Positions 1 to 7,989 of a stretch of DNA of 64,000 bases are shown here, piece after piece (within the stretch, counting starts at the first letter, position 1; each line of letters starts with the position of its first letter). The notes below the pieces were generated by a model. That model was given only the letters and a program-made list of their open reading frames with translations. It searched no databases and was not told the DNA's origin. The stretch spans positions 302,296 through 366,295 of the forward strand of contig NZ_LMUI01000020.1 of assembly GCF_009765995.1 (NCBI RefSeq), in the 5' to 3' direction. The position numbers were made by a program, and so were the translations under genes. The DNA is from Methylocapsa sp. S129. Lineage in GTDB: Bacteria; Pseudomonadota; Alphaproteobacteria; Rhizobiales; Beijerinckiaceae.

Positions 1-363
1 CGCATCGACCATTATCTCGAAAACGATTTGATCGCGAACCTCAATGGCACAGGAACAACTCCGGAGCCAAAATATCGTCTGGTCGTCACCCCCACATTCG
101 GGGCTATGACCCCAACCGTCTCCTCGCAGATCGGTGTTGCGAACGCTGCTACAGTGCTCGTGACGGCTGCTTATACCCTGACGCCGATCGGCGGGCGCGA
201 GGCGGTCCTGAAAGGTACGGCGAGCAACGCGGCGGTCTATGACCGTACGGAAGATCGCTTCGCCAATCTTCGTGCGCAACGGGACACCGAAATAAGACTG
301 TCCAAATCATTGGCTGAAGAAATCGAACTGCGCATCGCCGCCTATCTCGGAGAGAAAAAATAG
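1..363 (+). CDS. lptE: LPS-assembly lipoprotein LptE, C-terminal part
   Basis: The reading frame is open from base 1 and the start lies outside the window, so only about 120 C-terminal residues are seen. LptE is the outer-membrane lipoprotein that plugs LptD and helps insert lipopolysaccharide. Visible family features are the strand-rich YRLVVTPTF segment, a segment ending in AAYTLTPIGG, then the typical tail with VYDRTEDRFANLRAQRD, an amphipathic helix and a final ELRIAAYLGEKK. The lipobox cannot be checked. In related genomes lptE usually lies between leuS and holA; here the next gene is an outer-membrane barrel, so holA is not the immediate neighbour. Confidence 0.85.
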   Translation, partial: RIDHYLENDLIANLNGTGTTPEPKYRLVVTPTFGAMTPTVSSQIGVANAATVLVTAAYTLTPIGGREAVLKGTASNAAVYDRTEDRFANLRAQRDTEIRLSKSLAEEIELRIAAYLGEKK

Positions 364-515
364 GCCTCGGGTGCGATGCTGTGGCGCCCTGCGAAAGCGC
401 AGCCGCGCCGCGGCTTATCTTGGCGGTTTGGAAACGGATCGATGAGAGAACGGCCGATCCGGCTCATGGGCTCTGCTGGAAAAATTGAAATCTAGGTTGA
501 GGCGTTGGTCGTTTG

Positions 516-1778
516 ATGCGTATGAATCATAGAAATATCGCCCTATTTGTCGCGATTTTCTTGTCTGGCCGCGCGTTTGCCGCCGATCTTCCTGCGCCGG
601 CTGTCATTTCGCCCGAGCCGGTCGTCAATTGGGCTGGCCTCTATGCCGGCTCATTCGTCGGCGGGGCGATCGGTTCTTTCGCCACGCGCCAAAACGTGGC
701 GGAGAGCAGGGTCGCCTTGGGCGCCGCGACGGGCGCCCTGGTAGGTTACAACTGGCAGAACGGCGCTCTTGTCTATGGGCTCGATGGCGACATCGGCTCA
801 AACTACCTCACCCGGAAATTCGGCGCCGCCGCCGGCGTCGTCGCCAACGAGGCCGAGAGCATCTATGCGATGCACGCCAGAGCCCGCGTCGGCTATGACG
901 TCGGCGGCTTCATGCCCTTCGTCGCGGGCGGGCTGGCCTATGACAAAACCGATCAGTTTCAGCGTGCGCCGCTCGATTTTGACGGCGAGGCGCGCAACCG
1001 CGCCGGTTGGACGCTTGGCGCCGGAGTCGACGCCAAAGTGAATCTGCCGCTCCTTGGCCCATCAGTTGTGCGAGCCGAATATCTCTATGAAGGCCTGCCG
1101 GCGACCAGCTATGACCTCAAGGGGCCATCGCTGCGCACGGATATGTCGATTCATTACGCCCGCGTCGCGTTGATTTCCACGATGAGCGAAGTCCGGCATG
1201 GTTCGCCGGAGACGGATACGACCGATTGGGCGGGCAATTATGTCGGCGCCATCGGCGGCGGCGCTCGCCAGGCGGTTTCGACGCATGGCCTTGGCGTCGC
1301 CGACACGTTTTCCGCTGGCGGTCCGATCGGCGGCGTCTATTCCGGATATAACTGGATGCATGGCGATTCCATGCTGGGCGTCGACGGCGCAACAATGCTC
1401 GCCGATGTCGTCGGCCATGGCGCGCAGCCTGGCGCCGCCTCGACCGATTACTGGAACTTTCTCGAAAGCGATTTCCGCGGACGCGCCGGCTACGCCGTCG
1501 GCCGCTTTCTGCCTTTCGTGGCCGCCGGCCTGGACTTTGGTTCGAGCCAACAGGTCGACAATGCAACGCAAAATACGAAAGCCAATCTTCCCGTTCTCGC
1601 CGGGACGTTTGGCGCCGGCGTCGATTATATGGCGACCGATCTCATTGCGATCCGCGCCGAATATCTTCATGCCCGGTCGCTGATCGGCGAAAGCACCCAT
1701 CTCGACAGCGATGTCTGTTGCGGCCAAACGCGAACCGGCAATAGCGTGCGCCTCGGCGCCGCCTATTTTTTCCACTAA
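516..1778 (+). CDS. Tandem double outer-membrane beta-barrel protein (Omp25/31-like)
   Basis: This 420-residue protein has a signal peptide ending AFA before ADLPAP, so it should be exported to the outer membrane. Two copies of an Omp25/31-type eight-stranded barrel follow. The first runs from about residue 37 (NWAGLYAGSFVGGAIG) to about 225, and the second from about 240 (DWAGNYVGAIGGGARQ) to the C-terminal aromatic residues AAYFFH. Each copy has the same landmarks: a GYNW strand, an LGVDG or YGLDGD turn, RAGYAVG or RVGYDVG, FLPFVAAGL or FMPFVAGGL, and an IRAEYLH or VRAEYLY strand. Usual family members have one barrel of 200-280 residues, so this is an internal duplication or fusion. ATG at 516 or 522 are both possible starts. 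The stop codon lies in the first unit of a tandem repeat. Confidence 0.85.
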   Translation: MRMNHRNIALFVAIFLSGRAFAADLPAPAVISPEPVVNWAGLYAGSFVGGAIGSFATRQNVAESRVALGAATGALVGYNWQNGALVYGLDGDIGSNYLTRKFGAAAGVVANEAESIYAMHARARVGYDVGGFMPFVAGGLAYDKTDQFQRAPLDFDGEARNRAGWTLGAGVDAKVNLPLLGPSVVRAEYLYEGLPATSYDLKGPSLRTDMSIHYARVALISTMSEVRHGSPETDTTDWAGNYVGAIGGGARQAVSTHGLGVADTFSAGGPIGGVYSGYNWMHGDSMLGVDGATMLADVVGHGAQPGAASTDYWNFLESDFRGRAGYAVGRFLPFVAAGLDFGSSQQVDNATQNTKANLPVLAGTFGAGVDYMATDLIAIRAEYLHARSLIGESTHLDSDVCCGQTRTGNSVRLGAAYFFH

Positions 1779-1863
1779 CGGGGAAGTCACTAACGGGGAA
1801 GTCACTAACGGGGAAGTCACTAACGGGGAAGTCACTAACGGGGAAGTCACTAACGGGGAAGTC
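1774..1863. repeat. Six perfect tandem copies of a 15-bp unit
   Basis: The unit ACTAACGGGGAAGTC is repeated six times without a mismatch. The TAA in the first copy is the stop codon of the barrel gene. Because 15 is a multiple of three, every copy carries an in-frame TAA, so changes in copy number would leave the barrel protein unchanged but alter the spacing to thpR. Each unit also contains an SD-like GGGGAAG. The perfect identity points to recent expansion by slippage. Confidence 0.97.
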
Positions 1864-1946
1864 ATGGCGCCCGCGCCCTGTTTGCTCCGGCGCGATCTCG
1901 AACCGCCAGCGTCGTGGTCCCCTGCGATCAATGCGAGGATTTGGAC

Positions 1947-2483
1947 TTGCCCCGACTTTTCACGGGTCTTGAACTGCCTTCGGAAATAGGGACGGAGCTT
2001 GCGATGTTGCGCGGCGGGATTTCCGGGGCGCGCTGGATCGATGCGGAAAACTATCACATCACATTACGCTTCATCGGCGATATTGACGAGCGGATGGCAA
2101 GCGAAATTGTCGAGGTTCTCAGCGAAATCCGCCGTCCTTCCTTCCCCGTGACCCTTGAAGGGCTGAGCTGGTTCGGCGCCGACAAGCCGCGCGCCATCGT
2201 CGCCAAGATCAAACCGACGGCGCCGCTCGTCGAATTGCAGGCCGATCAAGAGCGCCGACTGCGGCGCATCGGTCTGCAGCCCGAGCCGCGTAAATATACG
2301 CCTCACGTCACGCTGGCGCGATTGCGATCCGCCTCCACCCTCGCGGTCGCTGATTATTTGAGCGTGCGCGGCTATTTTCGCATTCCGCAATTCGAGGCGA
2401 CACGGTTCGTGCTATTTTCAGCGCGCGAGTCGACGGGCGGCGGTCCCTATCTTGTCGAAGCGGCCTATGGATTGCAGGGATAG
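1947..2483 (+). CDS. thpR: RNA 2',3'-cyclic phosphodiesterase ThpR (2H family)
   Basis: Members of this family hydrolyse 2',3'-cyclic phosphate ends of RNA and were first described as 2'-5' RNA ligases. Both catalytic HxTL motifs are present: HITLRFIG near residue 37 and HVTLARLR near residue 120 when counted from the TTG start. That start (LPRLFTGLELP) matches the usual N-terminus of the family. A longer form from GTG at 1914 would add an uncharacteristic cysteine-rich leader. Its length of 178 residues is typical. It lies 8 bases before the P450 gene and may be cotranscribed with it. Confidence 0.88.
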   Translation: MPRLFTGLELPSEIGTELAMLRGGISGARWIDAENYHITLRFIGDIDERMASEIVEVLSEIRRPSFPVTLEGLSWFGADKPRAIVAKIKPTAPLVELQADQERRLRRIGLQPEPRKYTPHVTLARLRSASTLAVADYLSVRGYFRIPQFEATRFVLFSARESTGGGPYLVEAAYGLQG

Positions 2484-2491
2484 GATGCGCA

Positions 2492-3724
2492 ATGGGAATG
2501 AGCATCGACGTTGAACGGCGCTCGGTGTCGCTCGATCCGCGCGATCCAGCTTTTTTCAACGATCCTTACCCCGCTTACCACGCCATTCGCGCTACGACGC
2601 CGGTATTTTTCTGGGAGCAATATGGGTTCTGGTGCTTCGCCCGCCACGCGCAAGTATCGGCGCTGCTGCGCGACCGGCGTTTCGGGCGCCAGATTCTTCA
2701 TCTGACGAGCCGTCAGAAGCTCGGCTGGAGCGAGCCGCCCGCGCATCTGCGCTCCTTCCTCGATGTGGAGCGCCATTCGCTGCTTGAACTCGAGCCGCCC
2801 GAGCACACCCGCTTACGCAATCTCATCAATCGCGCGTTTGTGTCGCGGCAGGTCGAGCGTCTCGCGCCGCGCATCGAGAGCCTGGCGAATGAGTTGATCG
2901 ATCGGTTCGAGGCGCGAGGCGCGGTCGATCTGCTCGAACATTTCGCGACGCCAATCCCGGTGATCGTCATCGCCGAATTGCTGGGCGTGCCCGGCGAGAT
3001 GTGGGCGCGTCTGCTCGACTGGTCGCATCGGATGGTCGCGATGTATCAATTTGGCGTGACGCGCGCTGTTGAGGACAGCGCGGTGGCCGCGACGCAGGAG
3101 TTCGTCGCGTTTCTGCGCGATTATGTCGAGGCGCGACGCGGCGCGCGGACCGATGATCTCATCAGCCAGCTCATTTCAGCCGAATCGGAGGCGGGTCGCC
3201 TCAGCGAGGAAGAACTGATCGCGACGTGCATTCTCGTGCTGAATGCGGGTCATGAGGCGACGGTGCATGGCGTCGGCAATGGCGTGAAGGCGCTATTGGA
3301 GGCGCATATCGATCCAAGTCGGGCTTTTGCGACGCCCGCTGCGAGCGCGGCGATGGTTGAGGAGCTGCTGCGTTTCGATGCGCCGCTTCACTTGTTTACG
3401 CGCTACGCGCTGGAGGATATCGACCTTGACGGCGTCGCTCTCAGGCAGGGCGACAGGATCGGCTTACTGCTGGGGGCCGCCAATCGCGATCCCGAGCGCT
3501 TCTCCAATCCAGACCTTATCGACGTTTCCCGGTCGCCCAATCCGCATGTCGCTTTTGGCGGCGGCATTCATTTTTGCATCGGCGCGCCGCTCGCGCGGCT
3601 GGAAATGGAAATTGCGCTGCCCATTTTGTTTCGGCGCCTGCCCGGGCTCAGGCTGGCGGAGCCTCCGCGCTATCGCGACAGCTATCATTTCCACGGCCTC
3701 GCAGCCTTGCCCGTCGCATGGTGA
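2492..3724 (+). CDS. Cytochrome P450 monooxygenase
   Basis: This is a 410-residue soluble bacterial class I P450. The heme loop FGGGIHFCIGAPLARLE holds the axial cysteine at about residue 362. The K-helix ExxR is EELLR at 290-294, and the I-helix reads NAGHEATVHG at 251-260. In the I-helix the usual catalytic threonine just after the acidic residue is alanine (Ala256), followed by Thr257; EryF-type P450s share this change and use a substrate hydroxyl for proton delivery. No ferredoxin or ferredoxin reductase gene is adjacent, so the electron donor must come from elsewhere. The substrate is unknown. Confidence 0.93.
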   Translation: MGMSIDVERRSVSLDPRDPAFFNDPYPAYHAIRATTPVFFWEQYGFWCFARHAQVSALLRDRRFGRQILHLTSRQKLGWSEPPAHLRSFLDVERHSLLELEPPEHTRLRNLINRAFVSRQVERLAPRIESLANELIDRFEARGAVDLLEHFATPIPVIVIAELLGVPGEMWARLLDWSHRMVAMYQFGVTRAVEDSAVAATQEFVAFLRDYVEARRGARTDDLISQLISAESEAGRLSEEELIATCILVLNAGHEATVHGVGNGVKALLEAHIDPSRAFATPAASAAMVEELLRFDAPLHLFTRYALEDIDLDGVALRQGDRIGLLLGAANRDPERFSNPDLIDVSRSPNPHVAFGGGIHFCIGAPLARLEMEIALPILFRRLPGLRLAEPPRYRDSYHFHGLAALPVAW

Positions 3725-3872
3725 AGGCTGGCTATATCGGGCGCCCGGAGACGATGGCGCCGCGGTGAGAACCCTAGCGCCTAGCCAAGCTACTCAAGGG
3801 AAACGTTGTTCAACGCCTCCGCGGGATGCTATGAACCATGCCAAAATGTCGCAATCGCTTGGGGGGTCGAGG

Positions 3873-4376
3873 ATGTCCGACGGCGCAGAAAATGAAATAT
3901 TGGGCAATGGTTCTTCGGTCCCGGCGGGGCTTCCGAAAGTCGGGGTCTTGGTGAAAACGCCCGACGAAGCTGAAATTGACGGGACCGACGCGGAGCGCAA
4001 CACCATTTTCGATAGTCTCGTCAAGGTCGAAGGCGAAGTCGCCGGCCTCGTCGCCTATTCGATCTACAAGCAGAACAAGCGCGCCTGGCTGCAGGATTTC
4101 CTTAAGGCGACCGGGCGTCCGCCGAGCGAGGCGGAATCGCGGTCCTATATCATCGGGGAGAGCACGGAGCGGCGCCTGGCGACTTATCGTCATCTTGCCG
4201 CCGCCACGCTCGCGGGGCAGGGACCGGACGCGCCCGCATCGGCGGGGGGGCGGCGCGCGATGCGCCAGGGGCCCGGTCGGCCGACGTCGTTCTATGTGGT
4301 TTGGGCAATCGTTCTGGTCGGGGCGATTGCTTTGCTCGCCTTCGCCCTGCATGCGGGTCTGGGCGTCGGCAAATAA
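3873..4376 (+). CDS. C-terminally anchored single-TM protein of unknown function
   Basis: I do not recognise a named family. The 167-residue product has a disordered acidic N-terminus, a predicted helical cytoplasmic core at about residues 40-115 (ERNTIFDSLVKVEGEVAGL, then a segment rich in R, E and Y), a basic low-complexity linker, and one C-terminal membrane segment (YVVWAIVLVGAIALLAFALHAGL) with only a few residues after it. ATG at 3873 has GGGGGG just upstream; ATG at 3831 would add 14 residues. It converges on the ParA-like genes, ending 6 bases from the end of the first. A membrane anchor or activator for those ATPases is a guess based only on position. Confidence 0.7.
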   Translation: MSDGAENEILGNGSSVPAGLPKVGVLVKTPDEAEIDGTDAERNTIFDSLVKVEGEVAGLVAYSIYKQNKRAWLQDFLKATGRPPSEAESRSYIIGESTERRLATYRHLAAATLAGQGPDAPASAGGRRAMRQGPGRPTSFYVVWAIVLVGAIALLAFALHAGLGVGK

Positions 4377-4382
4377 TTTCCG

Positions 4383-5093
4383 TCAAAGGAATTGCGCCGC
4401 CTGCATGGACATCTGCAATTCGAACGTTTGAAATTGCGTGAAAATTGGCGCGACCCAGGCCCTCAGGCCGGTGCGTGTCACAATCGACATATCGGGCGGC
4501 GGCGCCTGCAGGAAACGCGACAGCGAGAAATCGGGCGCGTCGAAACACGCCCGGCTTGACGCATCGAGCGCGCCGATCGCGAAACGCCGCGACGATGGGA
4601 ACTGGGCGAGAATATCGGACGCATCGGGGCCGAGCGGCGCGGCGCCCTTGTTGGTCACGACGACCATGCCCAGTTCCGGCCATTGCGCGGCCAGGGCATG
4701 GGAGGCGGCAAGCGAGGCCGAGGTCGCATCCGCGTGGAACAGCACAATCGGTTGAACCATCGCTCGCCGCGCTTCATCCATGAAGCCGATCTGGCCCATC
4801 GTCTCGATAAACCGGCTGTAGGAGCGGTGCCAGACATCGACAATTTTTGGTGTCTCGTCGTGCACGAGCAGCCTGTCGAACATCGCGACCTGGCCTTCGA
4901 CTTTCGCGGCGTCGACGATCGTCACCGCCTGCGGGAAACGCGCGCCATAATCGGGCTCGTGCGGATCGGTGTCGAACCCGGCAAAACCTCTGCCGTTGAA
5001 GAGGAGATATTCGGTCAGCAGGCGCGCGGTCGTGGTCGCGCCTGTCCGCTTATGGGGTGAGCAGCAAATATAGACCCTGGTCCTTTGCTCCAT
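4383..5093 (-). CDS. ParA/MinD-fold ATPase-like protein with degenerate P-loop
   Basis: This 236-residue protein has the N-terminal layout of deviant-Walker ATPases: a hydrophobic strand, a P-loop position reading SPHKRTGATTTARLLTEYLL, then FAGFDTDPHEPDYG. Where canonical members have GKT or GKS the sequence is GATT, so the phosphate-binding lysine is absent, while an upstream lysine (K of HKRTG) remains. Later strands (PKIVDVW, PIVLFHAD, LGMVVVTNKG) keep the fold. It lies 18 bases downstream of a ParA-like gene with an intact Walker A, on the same strand. A regulatory or weakly nucleotide-binding partner of that protein is plausible but unproven. Confidence 0.75.
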   Translation of the reverse strand: MEQRTRVYICCSPHKRTGATTTARLLTEYLLFNGRGFAGFDTDPHEPDYGARFPQAVTIVDAAKVEGQVAMFDRLLVHDETPKIVDVWHRSYSRFIETMGQIGFMDEARRAMVQPIVLFHADATSASLAASHALAAQWPELGMVVVTNKGAAPLGPDASDILAQFPSSRRFAIGALDASSRACFDAPDFSLSRFLQAPPPDMSIVTRTGLRAWVAPIFTQFQTFELQMSMQAAQFL

Positions 5094-5111
5094 CGCCGGG
5101 TCGCCGCATGT

Positions 5112-5951
5112 TTATTTCTTCGGCGAAGCGCCCGCGATGAGATCGAGCAACCCGATCTCTTCGAATTCCTCGGCGATCTTGCCCTGCCATGTCCGGACGT
5201 AGCCGCGCAGGACGAAGGAATGCGCCGCTTGCCGGCCATCGCCCGTCTTATTGGCGACAAATTGCGAAAAGGGCGACCCCGCGATCTCGACCTGCTCATA
5301 GGCCATCTCGCTCAGTTTGGGGATCGTCAATTCGCCGGCGCTGCGCGTCTTGGAAAAATAATTCTGATAGGTCGCGGGATCCCATTCAAAAAACGTCGAG
5401 TCGTTGACGTGATTCTTGACGAGGAAATAATGCGCATTCGAGACGAACGGCGCGGTTTCGGCGATCTCGTCCAGCGAAGCGATCGAAGGGCCGAGCACGT
5501 GAAACAGAATGAAGGTGAATTGCCCCTCGCGCACCGCATCGAAGAAGCCGACGTCGCGTAGGGCTCTCAATGTTCGGGCCAGGGAGCCGGCGCGCGTGTC
5601 GATGATCGAGACTTTGACCTGCGCCGTGTTCAATGTGTCGATGATTCTCATTTGGTCGGACGTTGAATCAATGTCGACGACTTCAGTCATGTCGCCATGG
5701 AAGCGCTTCAACGTGCCGCGCGGACTTTCCGTGTCGAAAGCGCGCGTCATAATGTTCTTTCCCGTGAGATAGTCGGCAAGAGCGCGCGCGACGGTCGTCT
5801 TTCCGACCCCGCCCTTATCCGCGCCGACGAGAATGACCGCTGGCTTCATAGCTTTGCTTGCTCCCACACGAGTTTCGGCAATCGGTTGCTTTGCGGTCGA
5901 TGACTGGACGCTTCGCACCGCTGATTTTGAATCGCTTGGACGACGGGCCAT
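5112..5951 (-). CDS. ParA-like ATPase with intact Walker A motif
   Basis: The 279-residue product carries a canonical deviant Walker A (VGADKGGVGKTTVARALADYL, about residues 42-62) and a Walker A' region with the AFDTESPRG segment, as in ParA/MinD/CobQ ATPases that position cargo or regulate envelope machines. The first 34 residues are basic and low in complexity; an internal methionine at base 5849 (MKPAVILVGADKGG) would remove them and start directly at the ATPase. It leads a two-gene operon with the P-loop-deficient paralogue. No parB gene or parS site is nearby, so plasmid or chromosome partition is unlikely. Confidence 0.82.
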   Translation of the reverse strand: MARRPSDSKSAVRSVQSSTAKQPIAETRVGASKAMKPAVILVGADKGGVGKTTVARALADYLTGKNIMTRAFDTESPRGTLKRFHGDMTEVVDIDSTSDQMRIIDTLNTAQVKVSIIDTRAGSLARTLRALRDVGFFDAVREGQFTFILFHVLGPSIASLDEIAETAPFVSNAHYFLVKNHVNDSTFFEWDPATYQNYFSKTRSAGELTIPKLSEMAYEQVEIAGSPFSQFVANKTGDGRQAAHSFVLRGYVRTWQGKIAEEFEEIGLLDLIAGASPKK

Positions 5952-6141
5952 TTCATATCCCTACCACCGAAATCCACGAGATGGGGATCGGTAAACTATG
6001 TGAGAATGAGAAGACGAGGTTAAGGCGCCAAAAATCTGAATCGAGGATCCATTGAGAACTCAATCTCAAGGGGCGACATTGACATGACTTTTGTTCTTTG
6101 GCCACCCTCGCCTGGCGGCGCCTTCATGCGTCGGCGGACGA

Positions 6142-7233
6142 TCATCGCACGATCGTCAGACGCTTGGCGGCGCGGGTCAGGCCCGTATAGAGCCAGCGAT
6201 TGCGATGCTCGCCAAATGCATAACTTTCGTCGAACAGCATCACATCGTCCCATTGCGACCCCTGCGCCTTATGGACGGTGAGCGCGTAGCCGAAATCGAA
6301 CTCGTCGGATTCGCGACGCTGAGGAAAGGGAATTTCCGCCTCGCCGCCCTCGAAGAATTGCCGGAGCACGGCGACCTTGGCGCTTGCGCGGCCCGTATCG
6401 TCCTCCGGCTTCAGATTCATCCGCACAAAGTCCTTACGCATCGCCTGCAATGTGTCGACTCGCCACAGACCGCCGTTGATCAGCCCCTTGGTCCGGTCGT
6501 TGCGCAGGCAGACCAGCCGGTCGCCGGCGACGGGCAGCGGTTCCTTGATCCCCAGGAGATCGCGAATGCGGCCGTTATAGAGGCGCCGCGTCCGGTTCAG
6601 GCCGACCAGAACCTGATCGACGCCAAGGACGGCGCCGGGTTCAATCTCGTTGCGCCGGATCACGCGGCTCTCGCCATATTGGCCATAGGCGAGGTTGCCG
6701 CCGCCGCGCACCTCAGCCGAAAGGCGAATGATCGGATCGTCCTGCGCCTGCCGATGGATTTCGGTGAGCATGATGTCGGGCTCGACCTCGGTGAAGAAGC
6801 CGCCGCCCTTGACCGGGGGCAATTGCGCGGGATCGCCAAGCACCAGAATCGGTTTGCCAAAAGACAGGAGGTCGCGGCCAAGCTCCGCATCGACCATCGA
6901 GCATTCGTCGATGACGATCAGGCCGGCGCGCGAGGCCGGCCCGTCGTGGTTGAGCTTGAATTTCGGCGCGCCGTCGTCGTCTTCGCTGGCGCGATAGATC
7001 AGCGCGTGGATGGTGGTGGCGCCGACGCAGCCCTTCGAGCGCATCACCAAGGCCGCCTTGCCGGTGAAGGCCGCGAACACCGCCTCGCCTTGGGCGCCTT
7101 GCGCGATGTGGCGCGCCAGCGTCGTCTTGCCGACGCCGGCATAACCGAACAGCCGGAACACCTGCGGCTCGCCGGCGCGTAGCCATTGGCCGACACGGTC
7201 GAGGGCCGATTGCTGCTCGCGCGACCAGTCCAT
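6142..7233 (-). CDS. RecD-like SF1B DNA helicase (ATP-dependent)
   Basis: The 363-residue protein shows superfamily 1 helicase motifs in order: a QQSALDRV segment at the N-terminus, motif I GYAGVGKTT near residue 31, motif II VIDECSMVD near 107, motif III LGDPAQLPPV near 131, and motifs V-VI with ALTVHKAQGSQWDDV and YTGLTRAAKRL near the C-terminus. It lacks the N-terminal helix-hairpin-helix region of RecD2 and has no RecB or RecC neighbours, so it is a compact stand-alone helicase like those often annotated in Hyphomicrobiales as RecD-like or Dda-like. A role in repair or replication restart is inferred from the family. Confidence 0.87.
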   Translation of the reverse strand: MDWSREQQSALDRVGQWLRAGEPQVFRLFGYAGVGKTTLARHIAQGAQGEAVFAAFTGKAALVMRSKGCVGATTIHALIYRASEDDDGAPKFKLNHDGPASRAGLIVIDECSMVDAELGRDLLSFGKPILVLGDPAQLPPVKGGGFFTEVEPDIMLTEIHRQAQDDPIIRLSAEVRGGGNLAYGQYGESRVIRRNEIEPGAVLGVDQVLVGLNRTRRLYNGRIRDLLGIKEPLPVAGDRLVCLRNDRTKGLINGGLWRVDTLQAMRKDFVRMNLKPEDDTGRASAKVAVLRQFFEGGEAEIPFPQRRESDEFDFGYALTVHKAQGSQWDDVMLFDESYAFGEHRNRWLYTGLTRAAKRLTIVR

Positions 7234-7466
7234 GAGTTTCCTTGCGTGAGAATCGATCTGGCCGCCGATCCGGGGCCTTGGTCGGTAAAGAATTGGTTTA
7301 TGTTTTTCGTGTAATTTAGCAACCTGAACGATTGCATCGAAGCTTGTCTCGCCTGGACCCGGTCGAACCAGGGCTTGAACCCTCTGGCGGCATGGCCATA
7401 TTAGCCTCGTCCGGAGCGCTCCTGGAGCGAAGGCCGGGGACTAAAGCGGGCGAGGCGCTTCAAATA

Positions 7467-7502
7467 CGAAGGCTTTGCCGGTGAAGCGCCGAAAGGGCTT
7501 CG
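7467..7502 (+). promoter_or_regulatory. Candidate RNA-thermometer hairpin over the hsp20 ribosome-binding site
   Basis: CGAAG (7467-7471) can pair with CTTCG (7498-7502), and CTTT (7473-7476) with AAAG (7492-7495), leaving G opposite GG as an internal loop. The pairing hides AAGGG (7493-7497), the likely SD element, 8 bases before the ATG at 7506. This resembles the last hairpin of ROSE elements found before rhizobial small heat-shock genes, which also have a G mismatch opposite the SD. It was read by eye, with no folding energy calculated. Confidence 0.4.
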
Positions 7503-7505
7503 AAC

Positions 7506-7934
7506 ATGGTGCGCGTGGCTGCATTGAGCTCTCCGTTTCTGCTCGGCTTCGACGAGATCGAGCGTGCGCTCGATAAAGTGTCGAAGGCGGCGTCCGACGG
7601 CTATCCTCCTTATAATATTGAGAGAATCGCGCGTTCGGGGCCAGCGCCGGAGATGCTGCGCATTACCTTGGCTGTGGCCGGCTTCGGTCAGGATCAGATC
7701 GAGGTGACCCAAGAGGAGAACCAACTTCTCATCCGCGGGCGCCAGCAGGAAGACAAGACGCGCTGTTATCTGCATCGGGGCATCGCCGCGCGGCAGTTTC
7801 AGCGAAGCTTTCTGCTTGCCGAGGGTATGGAAGTGCTTGGCGCCGAACTTGCCAACGGGCTGTTGTCAATCGATTTGGCGCGACCGCAGCCCGATAGAGT
7901 TGTGAAGAGAATCAATGTGTTAGCGCGAGACTAA
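7506..7934 (+). CDS. Small heat-shock protein, Hsp20/IbpA family
   Basis: The 142-residue product is an alpha-crystallin-type chaperone that holds unfolding proteins in the cytoplasm. The N-terminus has the IbpA-like SSPFLLGFDEIERALD, followed by YPPYNIERI, the alpha-crystallin strands (LRITLAVAGFGQDQIEV, QLLIRGRQQ) and RGIAARQFQRSFLLAEGMEV with the ELANGLLSIDL hallmark. The C-terminal tail ends KRINVLARD and lacks a clear IxI motif. It is followed after 55 bases by a DUF1150 gene, a pairing seen throughout Hyphomicrobiales. Control by a leader hairpin is possible. Confidence 0.92.
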   Translation: MVRVAALSSPFLLGFDEIERALDKVSKAASDGYPPYNIERIARSGPAPEMLRITLAVAGFGQDQIEVTQEENQLLIRGRQQEDKTRCYLHRGIAARQFQRSFLLAEGMEVLGAELANGLLSIDLARPQPDRVVKRINVLARD

Positions 7935-7989
7935 TCGTTCGCGCGGGTTGGCGGGTCCTGTTTGGACCGCTTGATGAGGAGTAAGAACA

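Noticed and set aside
1774..1863. CRISPR array
   Set aside because: The units are 15 bp and directly adjacent with no spacers, and no cas genes are present; it is a simple tandem repeat.
1711..1989. A 92-residue protein with six TNGEV repeats
   Set aside because: It is the out-of-frame reading of the tandem repeat, overlaps two well-supported genes, and has no family similarity.
1864..1989. Small gene starting at the ATG right after the last repeat
   Set aside because: The SD-like repeat and ATG look good but the 41-residue product is featureless and overlaps thpR.
6091..7182. Long plus-strand ORF opposite the RecD-like helicase
   Set aside because: It is a high-GC antisense shadow; helicase motifs are all on the minus strand.
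7364..7388. tRNA T-arm-like sequence (minus strand AGGGTTCAAGCCCT)
   Set aside because: No acceptor, D or anticodon arms can be drawn around it and there is no CCA end.
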